Shown: positions 49,566 through 61,150 of the stretch, piece by piece
Position numbering within the stretch: position 1 is the stretch's first letter
Layout: each line of letters begins with the position of its first letter
Source: Delphinapterus leucas
Taxonomy: Eukaryota > Chordata > Mammalia > Artiodactyla > Monodontidae
Direction of reading: 5' to 3'
Assembly (NCBI RefSeq): GCF_002288925.2
Contig: NW_022098049.1
Location: forward strand, 1,003,409-1,067,408
DNA: 64,000 nt
The notes under the pieces: generated by a model
What the model saw: the letters and a program-made list of their open reading frames with translations, nothing else
What the model was told of the DNA's origin: nothing
Database searches by the model: none
Made by a program: the position numbers and the translations under genes

Positions 49566-52500
49566 ATGGGAATAGGAACATACATATCGATAATTACCTT
49601 AAATGTAAGTTGATTAAATGCTCCCACCAAAAGACACAGACTGGCTGAATGGATACAAAAACAAGACCCATATATATGCTGTCTATAAGAGACCCACTTC
49701 AGACCTATGGACACATACAGACTGAAAATGAGGGGATAGAAAAGGATATTCCATGCAAATGGAAATCAGAAGAAAGTTGGAGTAGCAATTCTCATATCAG
49801 ACAAAATAGACATTAAAATAAAGACTATTACAAGAGACAAAGAAGGACACTGCATAATGATCAAGGGATTGATCCAAGAAGAAGATATAACAATTGTAAA
49901 TATTTATGCACCCAAAATAGGAGCACCTCAATACATAAGGCAAATACTAACAGCCATAAAACGGGAAATTGACAATAACACATTCATAGTAGGGGACTTT
50001 AACACCCCACTTTCACCAATGGACAGATCATTCAAAATGAAAATAAATAAGGAAACACTAGCTTTAAATGATACACTAAACAAGATGGACTTAATTGATA
50101 TTTATAGGGCATTCCATCCAAAAACAACAGAATACACATTTTTCTCAAGTGCTCATGGAACATTCTCCAGGATAGATCATATCTTGGGTCACAAATCTAG
50201 CCTTGGTAAATTTAAGAAAATTGAAATCATATCAAGTATCTTTTCTGACCACAACACTATGAGACTAGTTATCAATTACAGGAAACGATCTGTAAAAAAT
50301 ACAAACACATGGAGGCTAAACAATACACTACTTAATAACGCAGTGATCACTGAAGAAATCAAAGAGGAAATAAAAAAATGCCTAGAAACAAATGACGATG
50401 GAGACATGACGAACCAAAACCTATGGGATGCAGCAAAAGCAGTTCTAAGAGGGAAGTATATAGCAATACAATCCTACCTTAAGAAACAGGAAACATCTCA
50501 AATAAATAACCTAACCTTGCACCTAAAGCAATTGGAGAAAGAACAAAAATCCCCCCAAAGTTAGCAGAAGGAAAGAAATCATAAAGATCAGATCAGAAAT
50601 AAATGAAAAAGAAATGAAGGAAATGATAGCAAAGATCAATAAAACTAAAAGCTGGTTCTTTGAGAAGATAAACAAAATTCATAAACCATTAGCCAGACTC
50701 ATCAAGAAAAAAAGGGAGAAGACTGAAATAAATAGAATTAGAAACGAAAAAGGAGAAGTAACAACTGACAGTGCAGAAATACAAAAGATCATGAGAGATT
50801 ACTACAAGCAACTCTATGCCAATAAAATGGACAATCTGGAAGAAATGGACAAATTCTTAGAAATGCACAACCTTCCAAGACTGCACCAGGAAGAAATAGA
50901 AAATATGAACAGACCAATCACAAGCACTGAAATTGAAACTGTGATTAAAAATTTTCCAACAAACAAAAGCCCAGGACCAGATGCCTTCACAGGCGAATTC
51001 TATCAAACACTTAGAGAAGAGGTAACACCTATCCTTCTCAAACTCTTCCAAAATATAGCAGAGGGAGGAACACTCCCAACTCATTCTATGAGGCCACCAT
51101 CACCCTGATACTAAAACCAGACAAAGATGACACAAAGAAAGAAAACTATAGGCCAATATCACTGATGAACATAGATGCAAAAATCCTCAACAAAATACTA
51201 GCAAATGCAATTCAGCAGCATATTAAAAGGATCATACACCATGATCAAGTGGGGTTTATTCCAGGAACATAAGGATTCTTCAATTACACAAATCAATCAG
51301 CGTGATACACCATATTAACCAATTGAAGGAGAAAAACCATATGATCATCTCAACAGATGAAGAGAAAGCTTTCAACAAAATTCAACACCCATTTATGATA
51401 AAAACCCTGCAGAAAGTAGGCATAGAGGGAACTTTCCTCAACATAATAAAGGCCATATATGACAAATCCACAGCCAACATTGTCCTCAATGGTGAAAGAC
51501 TGAAACCATTTTCACTGAGGTCAGGAACAAGCCAAGGCTGCCCACTCTCACCACTCTTATTCAACATAGTTTTGGAAGTTTTAGCCACAGCAATCAGAGA
51601 AGAAAAAGAAATAAAAGGAATCCAAATCAGAAAAGAAGAAGTAAAGCTGTCACTGTTTGCAGATGACATGATACTATACATAGAGAATCCTAAAGATGCT
51701 ACCAGAAAACTACTAGAGCTAATCAATGAATTTGGTAAAGTAGAAGGATACAAAATTAATGCACAGAAATCTCTGACATTCTTACACACTAATAATGAAA
51801 AATCTGAAAGTGAAATTAAGAAAACACTCCCATTTACCCTTGCAACAAAAAGAATAAAATATCCAGGAATCAACCTACCTAAGGAGACAAAAGACCTGTA
51901 TGCAGAAAATTATAAGACACTGATGAAAGAAATTAAAGATGATACAAATAGCGGAGAGATATACAATGTTCTTGGATTGGAAGAATCAACATTGTGAAAA
52001 TGACTCTTCTACCCCAAGCAATCTGCAGATTCAATGCAATCCCTATCAAACTACCACTGGCATTTTTCACAGAACTAGAACTAAAAATGTCACAATTTGT
52101 ATGGAAACACAAAAGACCCCGAATAGCCAAAGCAATCTTGAGAACGAAAAATGGAGCTGGAGGAATCAGGCTCCCTGACTTCAGACTATACTACAAAGCT
52201 ACAGTAATCAAGACAGTATGGTACTGGCACAAAAACAGAAATATAGGTCAATGGAACAGGATAGATAGCCCAGAGATAAACCCATGCACATGTGGTCACC
52301 TTATCTTTGATGAAGGAGGCAAGAATATACAGTGGAGAAAAGACAGCCTCTTCAATAAGTGGTGCTGGGAAAACTGGACAGGTACATGTAAAAGTATGAA
52401 ATTAGAACACTCCCTAACACCATATACAAAAATAAACTCAAAAGGTTAAAGACCTAAATGTAAGATCAGACACTATCAAACTCTTAGAGGAAAATATAGG

Positions 52501-53375
52501 CAGAACACTCTATGACATAAATCACAGCAAGATCCTTTTTGACCCACCTCCTAGAGAAATGGAAATAAAAACAAAAATAAACAAATGGGACCTATTGAAA
52601 CTTAAAAGCTTTTGCACAGCAAAGGAAACGATAAACAGGACCAAATGAGAACCCTCAGAATGGGAGAAAATATTTGCAAATGAAGCAACTCACAAAGGGC
52701 TAATCTCCAAAATTTACAAGCAGCACATGAGCTCAATAACAAAAAAACAAACAACCCAATCCAAAAATGGGCAGAAGACCTAAACAGACATTTCTCCAAA
52801 GAAGATATACAGATTGCCAACAAACACATGAAAGGATGCTCAACATCATTAATCATTAGAGAAATACAAATCAAAACTACAATGAGATATCATCTCACAC
52901 CAGTCAGAATGACCATCATCAAAAAATCTACAAACCATAAATGCTAGAGAGAGTGTGGAGAAAAGGGAACCCTCCTGCATTGTTGGTGGGAATGTAAATT
53001 GATACAGCCACCACGGAGAACAGTATGGAGGTTCCTTAAAAAAGTAAAACTAAAACTACCATATGACCCAGCAATTCAACTACTGGGCACATACCCTGAG
53101 AAAACGATAATTCAACAAAGTCATGCACCACAATGTTCATTGCAGCTCTATTTACAATAGCCAGGACATGGAAGCAACAACCTAAGTGTCCACTGACAGA
53201 TGAATGGATAAAGAAGATGTGGCACATATATACAATGGAATATTACTCAGTCATAAAAAGAAACGAAACTGAGTTATTTGTAGTGAGGTGGATGGACCTA
53301 GAGTCTGTCATACAGAGTGAAGTAAGTCAGAAAGAGAGAAACAAATACGTATGCTAACACACATATATGGAATCT
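49566..53375 (+). pseudogene. L1 ORF2 (endonuclease-reverse transcriptase), broken
   Basis: ORF2p nicks target DNA and reverse-transcribes L1 (and SINE) RNA. The ATG is at 49566. In the endonuclease part, stops are visible at TGA 49611, TAA 49686 (the Q of the QETH motif) and TAG 49737. The frame is then open from 49857 to 50564 and includes the conserved SDHN motif. Frameshifts follow near 50545, 51085 and 51960. The RT core survives in pieces, with FADD at 51656-51667. The C-terminal region is at 51994-52449 and 53133-53357. The expected length is about 1,270 codons. The many lesions make it a clear pseudogene. Confidence 0.93.
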
Positions 53376-53608
53376 AATAAAAAAGAAAAAAAGGAAAAAG
53401 GTCATGAAGAACCTAGGTTTAAGACGGGAATAAAGACACAGACCTACCAGAGCATGGACTTGAGTATATGGGGAGGGGGAAGTGTAAGCTGTGACAAAGT
53501 GAGAGAGTGTCATGGACATATATACACTACCAAACATAAAATAGATAGCTAGTTGGAAGCAGCCGTATAGCACAGGGAGATCAGCTAGGTGGTTTGTGAC
53601 CACCTAGA

Positions 53609-53639
53609 GGGGTGGGATAGGGAGGGTGGGAGGGAGGGA
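53609..53639 (+). other. G-quadruplex motif in L1 3' UTR
   Basis: Five or more GGG runs with short loops (GGGGTGGGATAGGGAGGGTG, then GGAGGGAGGG). G-rich 3' UTR tracts are a known L1 trait. The same tract appears as a C-rich run in the element at 17611-18017. Confidence 0.85.
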
Positions 53640-53738
53640 GATGCAAGAGGGAAGAGATATGGGAACATATGTATATGTATATCTGATTCACTTTGTTATA
53701 AAGTAGAACCTAACACCATTGTAAAGCAATTATACTCC

Positions 53739-53744
53739 AATAAA
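53739..53744 (+). terminator. L1 polyadenylation signal AATAAA
   Basis: AATAAA lies about 8 bases before the poly(A) tail at the end of the 48.1 kb L1. Confidence 0.85.
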
Positions 53745-53964
53745 GACTTTAAAAAAAAAAAAAGAAAGAAAAGGAAAACACCTTTCTCTAGAACGAGATG
53801 AATTTCCACTCAAGAAATTTTCATCATTCATCTCAAAACCTTCCTTCAAAGGTGAGAAAGCTGATACTTAGATAGGTGTAGCAACCAGAAAATATCTGAG
53901 ATAGATCCTTTCAGGCTTTTTTTAGTGGTTTACATGTTTTTAATAATTTTGTCATTTTGCTACT

Positions 53965-54140
53965 GAAGCTCGTGTGCCTAGAGCCCATGCTCCGCAATAA
54001 GAGAAGCCACCACAATGAGAAGCCCGTGCACCTCAACCAAGAGTAGCCCCCGCTTGCTGCAACTAGATAAAGCCCGTGTGCAGCAATGAAGACTCAACAC
54101 AGCCAAAAATAAAATTAATTAATTAATTAATTAAAAAAAA
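53965..54140 (+). mobile_element. 5'-truncated CHR-related SINE
   Basis: Lacks the tRNA part. It carries the tRNA-unrelated half CAATAAGAGAAGCCACCACA, then AGAGTAGCCCCCGCTTGCTG and CAACACAGCCAAAAATAAA, ending in an (AATT)n tail. Same subfamily as the copy at 55664. Confidence 0.85.
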
Positions 54141-55185
54141 TTTTTGCTTTGCATTCTTTCTAGGTCTTACTAGCCCTATTTAAATTTTTGTGTCCTGAGT
54201 CAGTCATGAGTTTCTAATGGAACAAATTGAATAAATTGTTATGGGACATAATGAGACTATGCTCCTTTTAGCATATCTCCTGGTCACTTTTTTGCTTTAT
54301 TAATTATGCTCTCTCATAACTTATTACATTTGTAAATCAGACATGACATATCTCTAAACCCCCAAATCCATCTCTGTTGTCACAGAATATTTAGTGCTCA
54401 GGCTGAGAAGTTCTGGATGCCCAATGCAGCATCCGAGGAAAACACACCATGTCTTATCATTATAATAAAAACAATGAAAAAGAAAACGAAACAATATTCT
54501 CTGCATGGTCAAAGCAAATCTTTACTTTCAAGTACAGTGAAGGCTTACTGCTCCTTTTTCAAAAAAGTAAGTCTAGCCTCATTGTATTGAGCCCTATCGG
54601 AGTGACTCAGTTTTTTACAGGCTTGCTCATCGGTTCTGTGGTTCCCCACTCACTGACAACTGAAACACTCACTATTTACTCCACCCCAGGGACTTCTTGA
54701 GAAATATCAGGCAGCAGCAGATGGGAGCTATTGGGATCCAACCCAGAATCTGCTTTTCCAGATCACTGCCTATAAAATCTTGAGTGTCATGAAGAGAGTG
54801 GTACTCTGCTACATTTTTCTTAATGGAGAAAGATAAAACAATCATAAAAGGGAAAGATACTTACTACAAAATATACTTTTCTAGCCAGGATTGTTACACC
54901 GTCCAAAGTCACTAAAATGTCACCAGCAGAAAATCTACAACTGGTTTCCATCAGCATCTAGCATATGTATAATGCTTGGCTTTGAACTCTCAGCCATGGG
55001 GTGGGGTTAGCTTCAGGTGCAACCAGTTGGACTGTTATTCCTGGGGACTCTAGGCATGGCTTCTGGAGCTTGCAACATTTACCTGAAGGAGACCCATATA
55101 AGAATTTCAACAAGTGGCCCAGAGAAATACACAATCTTTTCTCCCATCTCTCAGCACTCCTGGAGACACGTCAATAGAGAGCACC
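54141..55185. other. Unique non-coding stretch
   Basis: No gene recognised. Frames of up to 83 codons have no domain. Confidence 0.45.
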
Positions 55186-55189
55186 CTGA

Positions 55190-55868
55190 CAAACAAATGG
55201 GACCTAATCAAAAGCTTTTGCCCAGCACAGCAACTTATCAACAAAATGAAAAGACAGCCTACGAAATGGGAGAAAATATTTGCAAACGATGCAATGGACA
55301 AGGGGTTTATATCCAAAATATACAAACAGCTCATACAACTCAATATCAAAAAAACCAAACAAACAACCAAATCAAAAAATGGGCAGAAAACCTAAACAGA
55401 CAGCTCTCTAAAGAAGACATACCGATGGCCAACAGGCACATGAAAAGATGCTCAACATCACAAATTATTAGAGAAATGCAAATCAAAACCACAATGAGGT
55501 ATCACCTTACACAGGTCAGAATGGCCATCATCAAAAATTCTTCAAATAATAAATGCTGGAGAGAGTGGGGAGAAAAGGGGACCCTCTTGCACTGTTGGTG
55601 AGAATGTAAATTGGTGCAGCCACTATGGAAAACAGTATGGAGGTCCCTTTAAAAAATTAAAAAGGGGACTTCCCTGGTGGCGCAGTGGCTAAGAATCCTC
55701 CTATCAATGCAGGGGACATGGGTTCGAGCCCTGGTCCGGGAAGATCCCACATGCCGCGGAGCAACTAGGCCCATGATCTGCAACAAGAGAAGCCGCCACA
55801 ATGAGAAGCCTGCGCACTGCAATGAAGAGTAGCCCCCACTTGCAGAAATGAAGACCCAATGCAGCCAA

Positions 55869-55901
<33 letters not shown>

Positions 55902-56566
55902 CTAAAAATAGAGCTACCATATGATCCAGTAATCCCACTCCTGGCCATGTATCTGGAAAAGACAAAAACTCTAATTCGAAAAGATACATGCACCCCAGTG
56001 TTCATAGCAGCACTATTTGCAATAGCCAAGACATGGAAACAACACAAGTTCCTATGAACAGATCATTGGTTTAAGAAGATGTGGTACATATATATAACAG
56101 AATACTACTCAGCCATTAAAAAGGAATGAAATTAATGTCATTTGCAGCAACATGGTTGGACCTAGAGAATATCATACTCAATGAATTAAGTCAGACAGAG
56201 AAAGACAAATATAGATATCACTTATATGAAGAATCTAAAAAATAAATACAAATTAATCTATATGTAAAACAGAAACAGACTCACAGACATAGAAAACAAA
56301 CTTATGGTGACCAAAGGGAAAAGGGTGGGGGGGGGGGGACAAATTAGGAGTTTGGGATAACAGATACATATTACTATACATAAAATAAATAAACGAAAAG
56401 GATTTATTGTTTGGCCCAGGGAACTATATTCAATATCTCGTAATAGCCTATAATGGCAAATAATCTGAAAATATATATATATATATGTGTATAACTGAAT
56501 CACTTTGCTGTACCCCCGAAACTAACACAATACTGTAAATCAACTATAATTCAATCAAAAAAAAGA
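55190..56566 (+). mobile_element. L1 3' fragment, interrupted by a SINE
   Basis: Starts in the ORF2 C-terminal code (AAATGGGACCTAATCAAAAG), passes a WYIYMEYY-equivalent region and ends at AACTATAATTCAATCAAAAA. A CHR-related SINE splits it at about 55664-55901. The G-run at 56326-56339 belongs to the 3' UTR. Frames through it (to 194 codons) are ORF2 debris. Confidence 0.85.
55664..55901 (+). mobile_element. Long-form CHR SINE inside an L1
   Basis: Starts GGGGACTTCCCTGGTGGCGC, with the best-preserved B box in the window (GGGTTCGAGCCC). It has the longer tail half GAGTAGCCCCCACTTGCAG and CAATGCAGCCAAAAATAAAT. It differs from the other copies by lacking GAGGCCCGCGTACCGC. The TSD is unclear (TAAAAA at both sides). 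Confidence 0.9.
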
Positions 56567-56769
56567 CTTAGTCCAAAAAGAAGAATGTAAAATATTAATA
56601 ATGTTTAATACTGATTACATGTTGAAATGATAATATATTGGATATATTATGCTATCTAAAAATATTATTAAAAGTATTTATAACTAACAAAAAAAAATAC
56701 AGAGCACTGTGTTGTGCCCTCCTGTCAGAGAAAGGCCCCAGCTGGACTAGACCCAGCCATCGATTTCAG

Positions 56770-57010
56770 CTCTCTGAGTATTCGGATTATTTTTTTCTTT
56801 TTTAGTTTATTGACTTTTATTGATTCTAAAATTAAGTTAATTTTATTTTAATGATAAAGAAATTAAAATTACCCGAAATCTAACTACCCAGAAATAATTA
56901 AGATGTTAGTGTATTTCTCTTCCCTCCATCTCTTTTCCTTTCACTTAGAATGAGAGAGAACATGATACATTACAAGAAGTGCACATAGTTCAAGGTGGTG
57001 TGACAGGAAT
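56770..57010 (-). repeat. Possible L1M/HAL1 remnant
   Basis: The stretch ATTAAAATTACCCGAAATCT then AACTACCCAGAAATAATTAA followed by GTATTTCTCTTCCCT resembles old L1M/HAL1 sequence. Orientation is uncertain. Confidence 0.35.
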
Positions 57011-57242
57011 TTGAGGGTATGGGTAGGACTCATACATGTTGAAAATTGTTTCTTTCCCCAAAACATACCAAAGACTTTAGGGAAAAGAGATATCCATTAC
57101 TTATTAATGGAGCTTACAAATCAAAATGAAAAATAATGTTTTAAAGCTCTTGAGCCATATTGTCAAAGTGCTGCAATAATACTGAGAATGTGTTGAGAAC
57201 ATTTTAGTGGCAAAAAAAAAAATTGGTAAAGAGCACCAGAAG

Positions 57243-57243
57243 T

Positions 57244-57282
<39 letters not shown>

Positions 57283-57330
57283 TATATATATATACATACA
57301 TACATATGTATATACATGCACAATTTATAC
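57243..57330. repeat. (CA)n followed by (TA)n/(TACA)n
   Basis: About 18 CA units, then TATATATATA and TACATACATACA. Confidence 0.95.
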
Positions 57331-57394
57331 ATACACATATATAGTATTACATACAGAATATATATTTATTATATATTCTATACATATGCAACAT

Positions 57395-57715
57395 AATATT
57401 GGGTTTTATTTGCATTTTGTTGATCGATGATGAGTGGACATCTAATGCTTCCTTGTGAATTTTGTGTGAGTGCATATGTGTTGTCTATTTATGCTCTTTT
57501 ACCAATTTTATTTTTGGTATAAAAATGTTATATGCTTTGATCCAGTAAATCCATGCTTAGGAATCTGTTCTGAGGGAGTACTTAAAAATGAGGTCTGAAA
57601 TATATATTCAAGCATATGCATGAGAGCATTATTTAAAGTGGCAAAAAGTGCAAAGCAGTCAAGTCAATAAAATTAAAGGAATAACCAATTTTTAAAAAAT
57701 CCATCCAACATGATA
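57395..57715. mobile_element. Old L1M/HAL1 debris
   Basis: About 57395-57520 resembles the minus-strand TTTATTTGCATTTTGTTGAT block. About 57535-57715 resembles the plus-strand ATGCTTTGATCCAGTAAATC and GCATTATTTAAAGTGGC blocks. Two fragments or an inversion. Confidence 0.45.
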
Positions 57716-58194
57716 TGTTACAAGTTTTGCTCCTTCAGCCTTCTCCTTACCGCTACTTATTGCTCTATAGGTCCACATTTACAGAGTCTATGACTGAGTC
57801 CCTTCCTCCACGTTTTGTTGGCATTTTAATTGCCACCATTACCCAGATTAAGGAACTTTCATTGGGTAAAGCAAGAAGCCATCTCCAAACTTCGATCCAT
57901 GTTTATTGATGAAGCATCTCCCGTGTTAATCAGAGAAAGTTCCATTCTCTCCATTTGTTCTTATAAGACACCACTAAGAGAGACATAAAGAGATAAGATA
58001 TGGTACCTACAATAGCAGCAACAGGTGAAGTTTTTTTTTCTGTCTTCCTATCCTTTGCTTATTCTATCCTCCTTTCCACTCTCAATCTGCATCCTCCTGC
58101 CACTTCTGCAAAGGAATTTTCATCCTGTTTGTTGACTCATTGACTTAGCTCACAAGGTCCCTTCTAAAACATATCATGATTCAGACTACTTTTT

Positions 58195-58399
58195 TTTTTT
58201 TTTTCCTGCGGTACGAGGGCCTCTCACTGTTGTGGCCTCTCCCGTTGCGGAGCACAGGCTACGGACGCGCAGGCTCAGCGGCCATGGCTCATGGGCCCAG
58301 CCGCTCCACGACATGTGGGATCTTCCCGGACCGGGGCACGAACCCGTGTCCCCTGCATTGGCAGGCAGACTCTCAACCACTGCGCCACCAGGGAAGCCC
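58195..58399 (-). mobile_element. CHR-type SINE with 17 bp TSD
   Basis: Reverse-complement copy beginning with a T-run and GCGGTACGAGGGCCTCTCAC, ending CACCAGGGAAGCCC. TSDs at 58178-58194 (GATTCAGACTACTTTTT) and 58400-58416 differ at one base. Confidence 0.95.
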
Positions 58400-58419
58400 G
58401 ATTCAGACCACTTTTTCTT

Positions 58420-60080
58420 CAAATTTGTTTTATAGACTATCTGCATATGCGTCACCTACTATGGGCTGGAATCATGCCTGTACTTAGAAGGAAGCAGAGG
58501 AAGAGAAAGTTCTCAGCGTTACTTGCATCTTAAATCCAACTAGCCCCAAAAGTTTCTCTACTCCTGAACTTCCAAGATAAAAGAGCTAATAAATCCTCCT
58601 ATTTTAGCTAGCTTGAACTGGATTTCTATTGACTTTCAAATCAAATAATTAACAATATATACAAAAATTGAGACCAAGATTTTTGGTTGGAAGTAACATA
58701 CTCCAAAACAAGGAACAAATTGAGATGGGATAAATGGGAGATGTTTTGGAGGGAGAAGTAAGAGGGAGCTCCATTGGTCACACATTAAGAAGAGAGATGA
58801 TTAAACTTTTATCTAGATTTCAGTCCATGTACACACCAAACATGGAAGGGTAAAGAATTTGTCAGAAAAATCTCAGGATGTTGGGATATGTTAGTTGTTT
58901 CTTACGGTCTTCAGTAGAATCCTGATAGAAAAGAATCAATTTCCATCTAAGGTCTCATGTCTGACATTGGAAAGAGAATTACGTGCACTCCTTTCTTTTT
59001 TTTAAGAGAGGCCATTTGCTATCTGATGATAACAATCCTAGAGTATGGAGGATCAAATAAGCTTCCGTCTCCAGGAGTTTAAACATTTTTCTCTAAGGTG
59101 ATGTGCAAATAGACAATTAGGCAACAAGTGCAGTGGAGATTAATTTTTGGATACAGGAGTTTTTATAAAAATGTGTTACATTGATTCTTTCTATTCCGCC
59201 CTCCATTATCTCCTGCTCTTGACTGCACAAGGCAGAAGCAATAACTGCTTCAATTTTATGGGATGCATCCTTGTGACAGGAAAATGTTGAACTATGCTTT
59301 TGTCACCTCTGCCTATTATTTTACATCGTCTCTAGGTACAACAAGAACGGGTGTCATTACTCTGAGGGCTATAGGAAAAGATGGAAAGGATCGAAGACTA
59401 TTGCTTAGAAAAAGAAACCACCACATGATTCATATTCAACAATTATGGACTTATAACATTCTGTAATTAGTTTCTAATTCATAGTGCTTATCATAATCAA
59501 ATTGACTAGCTGCCTAGTAGGGTGCTACATTTATACCTGAGAAACTTTAAACAATTTTGTGCAGCAGCCTGTTTTTTTAACTGCAAAGCAGTTCCTGGGA
59601 CTGCATAATCTACCCAGTTGAAATAGATGGTTTCCTGTCCCTTATTATGTCCACTTAAAATGCCCTGGGTTATGTCATTGAATGGGTAGAGATAAATACA
59701 TTTATCCCAGGGAGCAAAACTGTACATTGCCAGATTGTGAGACCGAGGAACTCGTATCAGAGGACGGATTATTGCCCACCTTAGGCAAGTAGTATGTGTA
59801 GTCTTCTATACACCCACACTCACTGTATTTTCTTTGCCCATCCTTAGAGCTTTAATGGTATTCTCCCTGGACCTCTGTGTTTTGAAAGGTTTTTCAGTGG
59901 TTGTATGTTTTATTTAACTGTAGGATACAGGGTGAACAGGAGCTACCTTTGACCTAACTGAGAAAAATGAAAATCTTCTCAAAATTCTTTACTTAAAGTT
60001 GGAGTCAGATACTAAATGTGATTCTAAATTGTTTTCTTAGAGGGAGTAATGTGATTGTATGTGTGTATGTGTATGGGTGT
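58420..60080. other. Unique non-coding stretch
   Basis: No gene or repeat recognised. Confidence 0.5.
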
Positions 60081-60084
60081 GTAA

Positions 60085-60490
60085 ATGATTGTATTACATG
60101 ATTGTTAATTTTATGTGTCAGCTTGAGTAGGCTATGGTGCCCAGTTGTTTAGTCAAACACAAGTCCAGGTGTTGCTTTGAAGGTATTTTTAGATGTGATT
60201 AACATTTACAATCAGTGGACTTATTTATTTATTTATTTTACAACCAGTTGACTTTAAATAAAGACAATTACTTTCTATAATATGTATGGGCCTCATCCAA
60301 TCCAATGATGACCTTAAGATCAAAGACTTGAGGTTTCCTGAAAAAGGAATTCTACCTCAAAACTGCAAAATAGAAATCTTGCCTAAGTTTTCAGCCTGCT
60401 GCCCTGCCCTACAGATTTCAGTCTTGCCAGCCCCTCTCACAGCATGAACCAATTTATTAAACCCTCTCTATGTCTCTATATAAAAGTATA
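60085..60490 (+). repeat. MaLR (MLT1-like) solo LTR
   Basis: Opens GATTGTTAATTTTATGTGTC and AGCTTGAGTAGGCTATGG, then GGGCCTCATCCAATCCAATG, CAGCCTGCTGCCCTGCCCTA, and a 3' end with GCATGAACCAATTTATTAAA. This is the typical order of an MLT1-type LTR of the ERVL-MaLR group. It is interrupted by ATTTATTTATTT at 60222-60240. No internal retroviral sequence is adjacent. Confidence 0.7.
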
Positions 60491-60712
60491 TATACTCATA
60501 AGTATATAAACTCATATATATGAGTATAAACTCAGATATTTAAACTTGTATATTTATAAGTATATAAGTTTATATAGGTATATAAGTAAACTTATATATC
60601 AATAAATATGTTTATGTAAGTATATAAATATATATACATGATATATATGTATACATATGTGCATATATGTGTGTGTGTATGTATATATATGTGTGTATAT
60701 ATATATATCACT
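60478..60712. repeat. TA-rich low-complexity tract
   Basis: Imperfect ATATAAGTATATA repeats with short TGTG segments, starting at the end of the MaLR LTR. It probably grew from the LTR's TATATA end. Confidence 0.85.
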
Positions 60713-61150
60713 TTGTAAAACAACTTGGTAGTTTCTTAAATGCCAAATATGCATCTCCCATATGATCCAGCCATTCCACTCTTGATATTTACTCAAGAGA
60801 AAGGAGAGAATGTGCATAGAAAAACTTGTACATGAATATTTACAGTAGTTCTACCTGTATTATCCCAAAACTAGAAACAACTTAAATGTCCTTCAACAGG
60901 TGAATCAGTAAGCAAACTGTGGTAAAAATCATATAAAAGAATATACTCAGCAATAAAAAATGGAAAGAAATATTGATACATGGTACTAATGGATGAATCT
61001 CAAAATAATCATCCTAAGTGAAAGATGTCAGTCAAAAATGAATATATACTATGTGATATCCTTTATATACAGGTCTAGTATATACATGAATTTGTATTTC
61101 CTAAACTAGTATATAAAGGATATAATATAATGTGTAGCTTTCAAATGATA
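60713..61150 (+). mobile_element. Old L1M 3' ORF2 fragment
   Basis: The order CATATGATCCAGCCATTCCA, then AACTTAAATGTCCTTCAACA and AATATACTCAGCAATAAAAA corresponds to the ORF2 C-terminal code (YDPAIP, KCPST, YYSAIK) in diverged form. Confidence 0.65.

Larger units (their letters stand above)
48124..53764 (+). mobile_element. Structurally near-complete L1 (LINE-1)
   Basis: The order is: 5' region starting GGGGAGAAGATGGTGGAAGA, ORF1 (48617-49507), a short spacer, ORF2 (49566 to about 53375), a 3' UTR with a G-rich tract, AATAAA at 53739-53744, and a poly(A) tail. The 5' region is only about 490 bp before the ORF1 start. Both ORFs carry stops or frameshifts, so it cannot move itself. It is the least decayed long L1 in the window. 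A possible TSD is discussed under findings. Confidence 0.95.

Noticed and set aside
55017..55601. 194-codon plus-strand frame
   Set aside because: Mostly L1 ORF2 C-terminal debris read in a shifted frame, with upstream sequence fused by chance.
57242..57430. His/Thr-repeat frame
   Set aside because: Translation of a (CA)n and (TA)n microsatellite.
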